A stretch of 64,000 nucleotides of DNA. Origin: CAJCJE01 sp036494465 (lineage in GTDB: Bacteria; Actinomycetota; Actinomycetes; Mycobacteriales; Pseudonocardiaceae). Below the pieces are notes generated by a model. That model searched no databases. It was not told the DNA's origin and saw only the letters and a program-made list of their open reading frames with translations. A program made the translations under genes and the position numbers. Positions 52,324 to 60,672 of this stretch are shown one piece after another. The stretch is from NCBI GenBank assembly GCA_036494465.1, contig DASXOJ010000046.1, positions 87,435-151,434 on the forward strand. Reading direction: 5' to 3'. The first letter of the stretch is position 1. Every line of letters starts with the position of its first letter.

Positions 52324-52913
52324 GCCGGGCCGAAGCCCCGGCAGAACGTGTCGAGCACGAGCGAGGCGAGCTGGGCAGGGTCGTCGTCGGGTGACGAGGC
52401 GAGCACGGCTTCGTGCACGAGCGCGAAGTAGACCCGGCGCGCCCACCGGATCGACGTATCCTCGCGCAGCACGCCCGCTGCTTTCGCCCTGGCCAGCAGG
52501 GCGTCCGCGCGCTCGGCGACGGCGTCGTGCGCGGCCTGGGCAGGGTCGGGGGAGTCGCTGTTGTCCTGGGTGAAGGCCAGGTTGATCTTGATGCGCAGCA
52601 CGTTCGCGGTCGCCTGGTAGAGCGCGACGTAGGGCGGCGCGGTCTCCGGGCTGGCCTCGTCGAGCGCGGTCGCGATCTGGTGCACTGCCCACCGGTCCAG
52701 CGCGCGCAGCAGCAGTTCGCGGGTGGCGAACCTGCGGTGGATGGTGGTGCGCGCGACCCCGGCTTCGGTGGCGATCTCGTCGAGGGTCGCGGTCGGGTTG
52801 GTGCTGAGCACGCGGTCGGCGGCGGCCAGGATCTCCAGGACGGTCGCACGGGCATCCGCGCGCAGCCGCTCGCCGGAGTTCACCACGTCGTCCAGGAACA
52901 CCCAGTCGGTCAC
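52320..52913 (-). CDS. TetR/AcrR-family repressor
   Basis: A 197-residue TetR protein. The HTH reads VLEILAAADRVLSTNPTATL then EAGVARTTIHRRFATRELLL. The GTG at 52913 is the start. It is in an operon with the nucleotidyltransferase (4-base overlap) and divergent from an SDR, with a perfect TGCAACAT-AG-ATGTTGCA palindrome between. It is the probable repressor of the SDR and of its own operon. Confidence 0.88.
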   Translation of the reverse strand: MTDWVFLDDVVNSGERLRADARATVLEILAAADRVLSTNPTATLDEIATEAGVARTTIHRRFATRELLLRALDRWAVHQIATALDEASPETAPPYVALYQATANVLRIKINLAFTQDNSDSPDPAQAAHDAVAERADALLARAKAAGVLREDTSIRWARRVYFALVHEAVLASSPDDDPAQLASLVLDTFCRGFGPA

Positions 52914-52952
52914 GCTCAGATCGTACCGCCGCGTCGCAAGTTATACTTGACT

Positions 52953-52970
52953 TGCAACATAGATGTTGCA
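52953..52970. promoter_or_regulatory. Palindromic operator TGCAACAT-AG-ATGTTGCA
   Basis: A perfect 18-base palindrome lies between tetR (start 52913) and the SDR (start 53018), in an AT-rich promoter stretch. Confidence 0.7.
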
Positions 52971-53017
52971 TTTAATGGTCGAGTTGCGACCAACATGATC
53001 TGAATGGGGAGTCAATC

Positions 53018-53794
53018 ATGGATCTCGAACTGGCTGGCCGGACCGCGCTGGTGACCGGCGCGAGCAAGGGGATCGGGCTGGCCATAGTCCGCGCGCTGAC
53101 CGCAGAGGGGGTGAAGGTGGCAGCCGTCGCCCGGACCACCAACGCCGATCTCGACGAGACCGGCGCCATCGTGGTCACCGCAGATCTGTCCACTGCGGAC
53201 GGTGTGCGGACCGGTATCGGCAGCGCGCTGGACGCGCTCGGCGACTTGGACATCCTGGTCAACAACGTCGGTGGGGGCTCGGCGGACATGCTGGGTACCT
53301 TCCTGCAGCTCACCGACGATTCCTGGACCGAGGGCTTCGACATCAACTTCTTCGCCACCGTGCGCACCATCCGGCTCGCCCTGCCGGGTCTGCTGCGCAC
53401 CAAGGGGAACATCGTCAACGTCTCCTCCATCGGCGGACGCGCGCCCGGCACCGCGCCCGCGAACTACACCACCGCGAAAGCCGCGCTCAACGCGCTGGGC
53501 AAGGCGCTGAACGAGGAGTTCGGCCCGCAGGGCGTGCGTGTCAACACGGTCAGTCCCGGCCCGACCCTGACCTACCTGTGGGAAGGCCCGGTCGGCGCGG
53601 CCATCGCCGCGTCACAGGGCATCGACCAGGCGACGCTGATCGAGGCGATGCCGGAGGCCAGCGGCATGACCACCGGTCGACTGGTCGAACCCCGGGAGAT
53701 CGCGGACCTGATCACGTTCGTGGTCTCGCCGAAGTCCGCCAGCGTCGCGGGCGCCGAATACATCATGGACGGTGGCGCGCTCAAGACCACCTGA
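53018..53794 (+). CDS. Short-chain dehydrogenase/reductase
   Basis: A 258-residue classical SDR. The cofactor loop is LVTGASKGIGLAIVRAL, the NNVG motif is in LVNNVGGGSADM, the serine in NVSSIGGRAP, and YxxxK in NYTTAKAALN. It ends SAGAEYIMDGG-type. The ATG at 53018 has GGGGAGT seven bases upstream. It is divergent from the tetR-nucleotidyltransferase operon. It would reduce a carbonyl or oxidise an alcohol; a detoxification role is inferred from the TetR context. Confidence 0.9.
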   Translation: MDLELAGRTALVTGASKGIGLAIVRALTAEGVKVAAVARTTNADLDETGAIVVTADLSTADGVRTGIGSALDALGDLDILVNNVGGGSADMLGTFLQLTDDSWTEGFDINFFATVRTIRLALPGLLRTKGNIVNVSSIGGRAPGTAPANYTTAKAALNALGKALNEEFGPQGVRVNTVSPGPTLTYLWEGPVGAAIAASQGIDQATLIEAMPEASGMTTGRLVEPREIADLITFVVSPKSASVAGAEYIMDGGALKTT

Positions 53795-53813
53795 TCCGGC
53801 GTAGTTTCGCGGT

Positions 53814-54644
53814 ATGCGGGATGGCGAACGGTCGCGGTGGACGCGGGTAGCCGCGCGCCCCGACCTGCCGCTGGACCTGCTCGACGCGCGCTTCGTGCAC
53901 CACCGGTTCGCCCCGCACGCGCACGAGGAATTCTCGATCGGGGTCTGTTCGGAGGGCGTCGAGGTGCTCGACTACCGGGGTACCAAGTGGCACGCGAGCC
54001 CCGGCACGGTCGTCATCCTCGAACCCGGCGAACCGCACACCGGATATTCGGCGATTCCGGAGGGTTTCGCTTACCGCGCCATGTATCCGGCCGCGTCGCT
54101 GGTCGCCGAGTCCGGGTTGGCCGCACCGCACTTCCCGGTGCCGATCGTGGCCGACCCGGAACTCGCCGACGCGCTGCTCGCCGCGCATCTGGCGCTCACC
54201 GCGGGAGCCGACCGGCTCGAAGCGGAAACCCGGCTGACCAGCGGACTCGCCACGCTGCTCGCCCGGCACGCCGAACCGGGCCCGCGCCGTTCCGGTCCGC
54301 AGGCCGGGCACCGGGTCGCGCGCGCCACCATGGCCCGGCTCGCCGACGAACTGCTCGACCCGCCGTCGCTGGCCGATATCGCCGCCGAGTTCGGCCTGTC
54401 CCGGTTCCAGCTGCTGCGCGCCTTCCACGCCGAGGTCGGCATGCCGCCCTACACCTGGCTGGCCCAGTACCGGGTCAACCGGGCGCGTTGCCTGCTGGTC
54501 GAGGGACATCGGCCCGCCGAGGCGGCGGCGCTGGCAGGTTTCGCGGATCAGGCACACCTGACCCGCTGGTTCCGGCGCGTCGTCGGGGTCACCCCGGGCA
54601 GCTTCCGCAACAGCGTTCAAGACAGCGTCCACCGCATCGGCTGA
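53814..54644 (+). CDS. AraC-family regulator with cupin sensor
   Basis: A 276-residue protein. The N-terminal cupin (about 20-100) has HHRFAPHAHEEFSIGVCSEG and PGTVVILEPGEPHTG. The C-terminal AraC HTH pair (about 180-265) reads SLADIAAEFGLSRFQLLRAF and EAAALAGFADQAHLTRWFRR. It is followed after nine bases by an EamA transporter, the common AraC-EamA/LysE arrangement, in which the regulator controls the exporter. The inducer is unknown. Confidence 0.88.
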   Translation: MRDGERSRWTRVAARPDLPLDLLDARFVHHRFAPHAHEEFSIGVCSEGVEVLDYRGTKWHASPGTVVILEPGEPHTGYSAIPEGFAYRAMYPAASLVAESGLAAPHFPVPIVADPELADALLAAHLALTAGADRLEAETRLTSGLATLLARHAEPGPRRSGPQAGHRVARATMARLADELLDPPSLADIAAEFGLSRFQLLRAFHAEVGMPPYTWLAQYRVNRARCLLVEGHRPAEAAALAGFADQAHLTRWFRRVVGVTPGSFRNSVQDSVHRIG

Positions 54645-54653
54645 ACTGCCGTC

Positions 54654-55559
54654 ATGAGCAGGCGTGGCTGGGTGTTGTTCGGGTTGATGGCGCTGCTGTG
54701 GGGAATTCCGTATCTGCTGATCAAGATCGCGGACGACGGCGTCTCGGTGTGGGTGCTGGTGTTCGCGCGCACCAGCATCGGCGCGCTCGCCCTGCTGCCG
54801 TTCGCGCTGCGCCGTGGCGGATTCGCGATTCTGCGCAGGCACTGGTTGTGGCTGCTCGCGTTCGCGGGCACCGAGATCCTGGTGCCCTGGTTCCTGTTGC
54901 CGGACGCGGAACACCGCCTGCCGAGTTCGTTGACCGGCATGCTGATCGCGGCGGTGCCGATCGTCGGCGCGTTGCTGGACCGCGCGAAGGAGCGGCTCGG
55001 ACCGGTGCGCTGGACCGGGTTGCTGGTCGGGTTCGGCGGCGTCGTTGTGCTCGCCGGACCGGACCTGACCCACGGCGGCGGCGATACGTTCGCCATCGTG
55101 GAAGTGCTGATCACCGCGATCCTCTACGCGATCGCGCCGCGCATCGTCGCGAGCAAACTCGCCGATGTGCCAGGGCCGCTGATGACCAGCGCCAGCCTCG
55201 GCTTCGCCGCGATCCTCTACGCGCCCGCTGCCGTGCTCACCTGGCCTGCGTCGTTTCCGGGCACCCGCGTGCTGCTCGCGTTGATCGGGCTCGGCCTGGT
55301 CTGCACCGCGCTCGGCTTCATCGTCTTCTTCGCGCTGGTCCGTGCCGAAGGGCCGGGCCGGGCGATGGTATTCACCTACTTCAACCCGCCGATCGCGGTA
55401 TTGGCGGGCGCGCTCGTGCTCAACGAGACCATCACGCCGCTGACCATCGCAGCGTTCGTGCTGATCCTCGGCGGTTCGGTGCTCGCGACAGCTAGGCAGC
55501 GGGAACGAGCACCGGCTTCACCACATCGCCGCGCGCCATCGCCTGCTCCGCCTCGTTGA
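54654..55559 (+). CDS. EamA/DMT-superfamily transporter
   Basis: A 301-residue membrane protein with ten hydrophobic helices in two EamA repeats. It starts MSRRGWVLFGLMALLWGIPY; the second repeat ends FNPPIAVLAGALVLNETITP. These carriers export amino acids, sugars or drugs. It follows the araC gene by nine bases. Its 3' end overlaps the convergent alcohol dehydrogenase by 68 bases, a large tail overlap; the C-terminal ERAPASPHRRAPS may be the price. Confidence 0.87.
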   Translation: MSRRGWVLFGLMALLWGIPYLLIKIADDGVSVWVLVFARTSIGALALLPFALRRGGFAILRRHWLWLLAFAGTEILVPWFLLPDAEHRLPSSLTGMLIAAVPIVGALLDRAKERLGPVRWTGLLVGFGGVVVLAGPDLTHGGGDTFAIVEVLITAILYAIAPRIVASKLADVPGPLMTSASLGFAAILYAPAAVLTWPASFPGTRVLLALIGLGLVCTALGFIVFFALVRAEGPGRAMVFTYFNPPIAVLAGALVLNETITPLTIAAFVLILGGSVLATARQRERAPASPHRRAPSPAPPR

Positions 55560-56586
55560 TCCGCTCCAGCGGGAACGTGCTGACCAGCCGGTCGAACGGG
55601 AAGCGACCTTGGCGCCACAGTTCGATCAGCTCGGGGATGGTCCGCCTCGGCACCGCGTCGCCCTCGATGATGCCCGTGATCGTCTTGCCGAAGGACAGGA
55701 TGCGCGGGTCGAACGTCATCTCGCCCTGCGGCACCCCCAGCAATCCGCATGTCCCGCTCACCCGCAACGCGTTCACCGCGGCCAGGATCACGTCCGGCAC
55801 GCCTGTGGTGTCCACTGTGTACTGTGCGCCGCCGTTGGTGATCCGGTGGATCTCGCCGACCAGGTCGGCATCGGCGGCGAGCGCGTGCGTCGCACCCAGT
55901 TCGGTGGCCAGCTCAAGCCGCGATTCGAGCCGGTCGACCGCGACGATCGTGGTCGCGCCGGCCACCCGCGCGGCCATCACCGCCGACAACCCGACCGCGC
56001 CGACGCCGAACACCACGATGCTCTCGCCCGGTCGCAGGCCCAGTGCGGTGAACACCGACGCGGCGCCGGTCTGTACGCCACAACCCAGCGGCCCCAGCAT
56101 CTCCAGCGGTAGATCCGCGTCGACGACGACCAGGTTGTTCGCGGCGACCAGCGCGTGCGAAGCGAACGAGGACTGCCCGAACCAGCGCGCGCTCACCTCA
56201 GCGCCGGACGTGTCCCGCGCCACCGTCGACCCGTCCAGCGCGCGACCGCTCATGTTGCGCGCGGCAAACGTGGCGCAGTAGGCCGGATGAGCGGCGAGGC
56301 AGTTCGCGCACGCGCCGCACGAGTCGAACGAGGCGATCACGTGATCCCCGACCGCGATCCCGGTGACGCCCGCGCCCACCTCGGTCACCACGCCGCTGCC
56401 CTCGTGCCCGGCGATCAACGGCAACGGGGCCGGATAGGCGGGCGCGCGTGGCAGCATGTCGGTGTGGCACAGGCCCACCCCGCTGATCCGCACGATGACC
56501 TCGGCCGGCCCCGGATCGGCGAGCTCGACCGTTTCCAGCGTGTGTTCCGCTGTCTTGTCGCGCAGGATGGCAGCGGTGATCCGCAC
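55492..56586 (-). CDS. Zinc-dependent alcohol dehydrogenase (aryl/alkyl alcohol type)
   Basis: A 364-residue medium-chain dehydrogenase. The catalytic zinc motif begins GLCHTD (Cys) and GHEGSGVV (His), and the structural zinc is CGACANCLAAHPAYC with four cysteines. The Rossmann motif is VVFGVGAVGLSAVMAARVAG. The layout fits aryl-alcohol/benzyl-alcohol (class III-like) dehydrogenases, which would oxidise an alcohol to an aldehyde with NAD+. The GTG at 56586 has GGAGG six bases upstream. It follows an acyl-CoA ligase by 11 bases in the same operon, and the P450 is divergent beyond. This suggests an alcohol-oxidation step after P450 hydroxylation. Confidence 0.88.
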   Translation of the reverse strand: MRITAAILRDKTAEHTLETVELADPGPAEVIVRISGVGLCHTDMLPRAPAYPAPLPLIAGHEGSGVVTEVGAGVTGIAVGDHVIASFDSCGACANCLAAHPAYCATFAARNMSGRALDGSTVARDTSGAEVSARWFGQSSFASHALVAANNLVVVDADLPLEMLGPLGCGVQTGAASVFTALGLRPGESIVVFGVGAVGLSAVMAARVAGATTIVAVDRLESRLELATELGATHALAADADLVGEIHRITNGGAQYTVDTTGVPDVILAAVNALRVSGTCGLLGVPQGEMTFDPRILSFGKTITGIIEGDAVPRRTIPELIELWRQGRFPFDRLVSTFPLERINEAEQAMARGDVVKPVLVPAA

Positions 56587-56597
56587 GGCGACCTCCT

Positions 56598-58124
56598 TCA
56601 GTTGTGGGTCAGGTAGCGCTTGCGCAGTTCGCCCTTGACCAGTTTTCCGGTCGGCGTGCGCGGCAGGTCGGCACTGAAGTCGATGGTGCGCGGGCATTTG
56701 TAGTGCGCGATCCGCGCCCGCGCGTAGTCCAGCAGTTCTTCTGCGAGCTCCGGACCTGGCACGACGCCCGGCGCAGGCTGCACGACGGCTTTCACCACCT
56801 CGCCCATCTCCTCGTCCGGCACGCCGATCACCGCGACGTCGTCGACCTTGGGGTGCAACGCGAAACAGTCCTCGATCTCCTGCGGGTAGATGTTCACCCC
56901 ACCGGAAATGATCATGAATGCCTTACGGTCGGTCAGGAACAGATAGCCGTCCTCGTCGACCCGGCCGATATCGCCCACGGTCGTCCACATGGGATGGTCC
57001 GGGTGAGTGGCGTCGACGGTCCGCACGGCGTCGTTGTGGTAGCGGAAGATCTCGCTGTCGTTCTCCCAGTACACCACCCCGATCTCGCCCACCGGCAGCT
57101 CGGCGCCGTCCTCGCCGCACACGTGGATGATCCCGAGCCCCGCGCGACCGACCGACCCCGGTTTGCGCAGCCAGTCCGCGCTGCCGATGACCGTCGCGCC
57201 GATGGCTTCCGTGCACGAGTAGTACTCGAACAGGATCGGTCCCCACCAGTCGATCATCCGCTGCTTCACCTCGACCGGGCACGGCGCCGCCGCGTGGATC
57301 GCCACCCGGTGGCTGCACAGGTCGTAGCGATTCCTGGCCGCCTCGTCGAGCTTGAGCATGCGCACGAACATCGTCGGCACCCACTGGCTGTGCGTCACCT
57401 GGTACTTCTCGATCGCCGCGAGTGCCGCTTCCGCGTCGAACCGGGCCATCAGCACCACGGTCCCGCCCAGCGCCTGCACCATGCCGCCGAACCGCAGCGG
57501 CGCCGCGTGGTAGATCGGCGCGGGCGAAAGATAGACGCTGTGCTCGTCGAACCCGCACAATGCGCCGAACAGCGGGATCATCCGGTCGCCCGGCTCGTCG
57601 ACCTGGCGTTCCGGCAGCGGCTGCTTGATGCCCTTCGGCCGACCGGTGGTGCCGGACGAGTAGAGCATGTCCGCGCCACACGGCTGGTCCGCCAACGGCT
57701 CGTCCGACACCGACGCCAGTGCGTCCGAATAGGACCCGTCGAACAGGAGCCGGTGTTCGACGTTCGGCGTCAATGGGACAAGCGCGTCCGCGAGGTCGGC
57801 AAGCTTCGGTGAGACGATCAGCGCGCGGGCGCCGCAGTCGTTGAGGACGTAGGCAGCCTCGGCAGGCGCGAGATAGCGGTTGACCGCGGTGATGTAGAGG
57901 CCCGAGCGCATCGCCGCCCAGTACACCTCGAAGCAGCGCGGATCGTTGTCGGTCAGCATCGCGACGTCGTCGCCCGGGCGCAAGCCCGCATCGTGCAGGT
58001 AGCGGGCGAGGCGGATCGAGTTCTGGTCGAGTTCGGCGTAGCTGATCGAGGCACCGGTGCCGCTGTGCACGACCGCGGGTTTGTCCGGGGTGAGCGCTGC
58101 ATGGGTGCCTGGATACATAGTCAC
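56598..58124 (-). CDS. AMP-binding acyl-CoA ligase
   Basis: A 508-residue ANL-superfamily enzyme. The P-loop YSSGTTGRPKG is at about residue 155, an aromatic acceptor region YYSCTEA lies in the middle, and the TVGDIGRVDEDGYLFLTDR and PRTPTGKLVKGELRKR motifs complete the adenylate and CoA steps. Long-chain or cyclic-acid CoA ligases of FadD type match best. A GTG at 58124 with AAGGG upstream fits. It is divergent from the CYP108-like gene, with a palindromic operator between. It likely activates a carboxylic acid made after oxidation of the alcohol. Confidence 0.88.
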   Translation of the reverse strand: MTMYPGTHAALTPDKPAVVHSGTGASISYAELDQNSIRLARYLHDAGLRPGDDVAMLTDNDPRCFEVYWAAMRSGLYITAVNRYLAPAEAAYVLNDCGARALIVSPKLADLADALVPLTPNVEHRLLFDGSYSDALASVSDEPLADQPCGADMLYSSGTTGRPKGIKQPLPERQVDEPGDRMIPLFGALCGFDEHSVYLSPAPIYHAAPLRFGGMVQALGGTVVLMARFDAEAALAAIEKYQVTHSQWVPTMFVRMLKLDEAARNRYDLCSHRVAIHAAAPCPVEVKQRMIDWWGPILFEYYSCTEAIGATVIGSADWLRKPGSVGRAGLGIIHVCGEDGAELPVGEIGVVYWENDSEIFRYHNDAVRTVDATHPDHPMWTTVGDIGRVDEDGYLFLTDRKAFMIISGGVNIYPQEIEDCFALHPKVDDVAVIGVPDEEMGEVVKAVVQPAPGVVPGPELAEELLDYARARIAHYKCPRTIDFSADLPRTPTGKLVKGELRKRYLTHN

Positions 58125-58140
58125 TCATCGCCCTTCATCA

Positions 58141-58160
58141 CTTAGCGATCGCTCACTAAG
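58141..58160. promoter_or_regulatory. TetR-type operator between ligase and P450
   Basis: CTTAGCGA-TCGC-TCACTAAG is an inverted repeat with one arm mismatch. It lies between the divergent acyl-CoA ligase and P450 and shares TTA-N12-TAA and the CTTAGCGA half with the site at 59442-59459. It is probably bound by the cluster's TetR (61785). Confidence 0.65.
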
Positions 58161-58170
58161 CTATGGACCC

Positions 58171-59436
58171 GTGCCCACCACGTCAAGCATGCCCGCCGAC
58201 GCCGAACTCCACCGCGCCGGACTCGAACTCGCCACACCCGCCGCCTACGCCGAGGACGCCCGGCTGCACGCCGCCGCGACCCTGCTGCGCAGCGCCGACC
58301 CGGTGCACTGGGTGGATCCGCTGCCCGAGATCAACCCGTTCTGGGCGGTCACCAAGCACGCCGACATCATCGAGATCGAGCGCCAGCAGGCCCGGTTCCT
58401 GAACCAGCCACGACCCATCCTGGACAGCGCCGCCATGGACAAGCGCGCCGACGAGGAGGGCAGGCCGCTGGAGACCCTCGTGCACATCGACGACCCGCGC
58501 CACCGCGCGCTGCGCCCGATCGCGGCGGACTGGTTCCGGCCCAAGACCCTGCACACCATGCAGCTGCGCATCGACGAGCTGGCCAAGCGCTACGTCGACC
58601 GGATGGCCGAGCTCGGCGGCAGCTGCGATTTCGTCACCGACATCGCCATCAACTACCCGCTCTACGTGATCCTCTCGCTGCTCGGCCTGCCCGAATCCGA
58701 CTTCGGCAGGCTGCTCCTGCTGACCCAGGAGATGTTCGGCGGCCAGGACCCGGACCGGCAGCGCAACAGCGACCCGCAGGCCGCCTACCAGGCGGCCCTG
58801 GACATGCTCGGCTACTTCCACCGCCTCACCGAAGAACGTCGCGCGAACCCCGGCGAAGACCTCGCCTCCACCATCGCGAACGCGCGCGTGGACGGCGAAC
58901 TGCTCTCCGACAAGGACGCGGCGGGCTACTACGTGATCATCGCGACCGCCGGTCACGACACCACGAGCTCCACCATCGCGGGCGGCCTGCACGCGTTGAT
59001 CGAACGCCCGGACCAACTCGACCGCCTGCGCGCCGCCCCTGAACTGATGGCGTCGGCCGCCGAGGAGATGATTCGCTGGGTGACCCCGGTGAAGGGGTTC
59101 ATGCGCACCGCGACCGAGGACTACCAGCTGCGCGGCACGCGGATCCGCGAAGGCGAGTCGCTGCTGCTGTGCTACCCGTCGGCCAACCGGGACGAGGAGA
59201 TCTTCGCCGACCCGTTCACCTTCGACGTCGCCCGCACGCCCAACCGGCACCTCGCCTTCGGCTTCGGTGTGCACTACTGCCTCGGTGCCGCGCTGGCCCG
59301 GTTGGAGATCGCATCGTTGTTCCGCGAGTTGATTCCCCGGCTGGCGTCGATCGAACTGGCCGGTCCGGCGGAGGGGATCGCGACCACGTTCGTCGGCGGG
59401 TTGAAGCACCTGCCGGTCCGCTACGAACTGCGGTAG
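58171..59436 (+). CDS. Cytochrome P450, CYP108-like (terpineol hydroxylase family)
   Basis: A 421-residue P450. The I-helix oxygen-binding motif is AGHDTT (260-265), ExxR is Glu299-Arg302, and the heme loop is FGFGVHYCLG with Cys370. The sequence around APVKGFMRTA-like TPVKGFMRTATEDYQLRG, then YPSANRDEEIFADP and the TTFVGGLKHLPVRYELR end, recalls P450terp (CYP108A1) closely. A monoterpene-type hydroxylation is inferred. No ferredoxin or reductase gene is adjacent, so electron partners come from elsewhere. A GTG at 58171 is chosen; an ATG at 58189 is possible. Confidence 0.87.
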   Translation: MPTTSSMPADAELHRAGLELATPAAYAEDARLHAAATLLRSADPVHWVDPLPEINPFWAVTKHADIIEIERQQARFLNQPRPILDSAAMDKRADEEGRPLETLVHIDDPRHRALRPIAADWFRPKTLHTMQLRIDELAKRYVDRMAELGGSCDFVTDIAINYPLYVILSLLGLPESDFGRLLLLTQEMFGGQDPDRQRNSDPQAAYQAALDMLGYFHRLTEERRANPGEDLASTIANARVDGELLSDKDAAGYYVIIATAGHDTTSSTIAGGLHALIERPDQLDRLRAAPELMASAAEEMIRWVTPVKGFMRTATEDYQLRGTRIREGESLLLCYPSANRDEEIFADPFTFDVARTPNRHLAFGFGVHYCLGAALARLEIASLFRELIPRLASIELAGPAEGIATTFVGGLKHLPVRYELR

Positions 59437-59441
59437 ACAGC

Positions 59442-59459
59442 TTAGCGAGCGATAAGTAA
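59442..59459. promoter_or_regulatory. Second related operator before the acyl-CoA dehydrogenases
   Basis: TTAGCGAGCGATAAGTAA has the TTA-N12-TAA frame and the TTAGCGA half of the 58141 site; the second half is weaker. It sits between the P450 stop and the first acyl-CoA dehydrogenase start, a likely internal promoter under the same regulator. Confidence 0.55.
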
Positions 59460-59470
59460 AGTCCGTGGCC

Positions 59471-60658
59471 ATGGTCGACCAGAACGACTTCCGCACCAGG
59501 GCCAGGGCCTGGCTCACCGCCAACGTTCCCGCGCAGGACAGCGACGATCTCGGGGTGGCCAAACGATTCCAGGCCGCCATGCACGAAGCCGGGTTCGCAG
59601 GCATCACCTGGCCCGCCGCCTACGGCGGTCAGGGTTTGGGCGAGTCCGCGCAGCTCGCGTTCAACGACGTTGCCAAGGATTTCGACCTGCCGGTGCGGCC
59701 GTTCATCATCGGCATCGGCATGTGCGGACCGACCCTCGTCGATCTCGGTACCGACGAACAGAAGTCGCGCTACCTGCCGCCGATGCTGAGCGGCGAAGAG
59801 ATCTGGTGCCAGCTGTTCTCCGAGCCCGGTGCCGGATCGGACGTGGCCAGCCTGCAAACCCGCGCGGTGCCCGACGGCGACGAGTGGGTGCTGGACGGCC
59901 AGAAGGTGTGGACGACCAACGCCCAACTGGCCGACTACGGCGCGGTGCTCGCGCGTACCAACCCCGATGTGCCGAAACACCAGGGCCTGACCATGTTCGT
60001 CGTGGACATGCGCGCGCCCGGCGTCGACGTGCGCCCACTGCGTGACATGACCGGACGCGCGCCGTTCAACGAGGTCTTCTTCGAGAACGCCCGGTTGAGC
60101 GCGGATTCGGTGATCGGCACCGTCGGCGGTGGCTGGGCGGCAGCGGTCACGATGCTCGGGCACGAGCGCGTGTTCATCGGCACCACCGCCGCTCGGCGCT
60201 CCGACCCGTTCGCGTTCGACGTGCTCGCCGCAGACGCCCGCGCCAACAACCTGCTCGGCGAAGCGAACGTGCGCGCCGAACTCGCCGACCTCTACGCCCG
60301 CCAGCGCGCGCTGCAACTGTTCAACACGCGACTGCGGCAGGAAGCCAACGCGGGCAAGCCGCCCGGCGCGCGCGGTTCGGTCGCCAAGCTCGTCGGCGCC
60401 CTCAACTCCGCGTTCGCCATCGAGGTGGCAGGAACCGTCGGCGGACCAGGCGTGGTCGCGGCGGCGGCAGACGATTCGCACGCGGTCGACCGGGCGTTGA
60501 TGATCAACGGCCAGCCCGCCGCCGCGATCGCGGGCGGTACGAACGAGATCCAGCGCAACATCATCGGCGAGCGCGTGCTCGGCCTGGCCAAGGAACCGTC
60601 GGTCGACCGCGACGTGCCATTCCGGGAACTCAAGGTCGGCACCCAGCGCGCGGAATGA
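59471..60658 (+). CDS. Acyl-CoA dehydrogenase, FadE26-like
   Basis: A 395-residue acyl-CoA dehydrogenase. The N-terminal helical part reads WPAAYGGQGLGESAQLAFND. The FAD/substrate loop QLFSEPGAGSDVASLQTRA and the late AGGTNEIQRNIIGERVLG motif (FAD-binding C-terminal domain) are those of the family. It pairs with the next gene as two-subunit dehydrogenases do (FadE26/FadE27-type in mycobacterial sterol or side-chain catabolism). The ATG at 59471 or GTG at 59465 is possible. Dehydrogenation of a CoA thioester is the role. Confidence 0.88.
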   Translation: MVDQNDFRTRARAWLTANVPAQDSDDLGVAKRFQAAMHEAGFAGITWPAAYGGQGLGESAQLAFNDVAKDFDLPVRPFIIGIGMCGPTLVDLGTDEQKSRYLPPMLSGEEIWCQLFSEPGAGSDVASLQTRAVPDGDEWVLDGQKVWTTNAQLADYGAVLARTNPDVPKHQGLTMFVVDMRAPGVDVRPLRDMTGRAPFNEVFFENARLSADSVIGTVGGGWAAAVTMLGHERVFIGTTAARRSDPFAFDVLAADARANNLLGEANVRAELADLYARQRALQLFNTRLRQEANAGKPPGARGSVAKLVGALNSAFAIEVAGTVGGPGVVAAAADDSHAVDRALMINGQPAAAIAGGTNEIQRNIIGERVLGLAKEPSVDRDVPFRELKVGTQRAE

Positions 60659-60672
60659 CAGGAGCGTCCACA

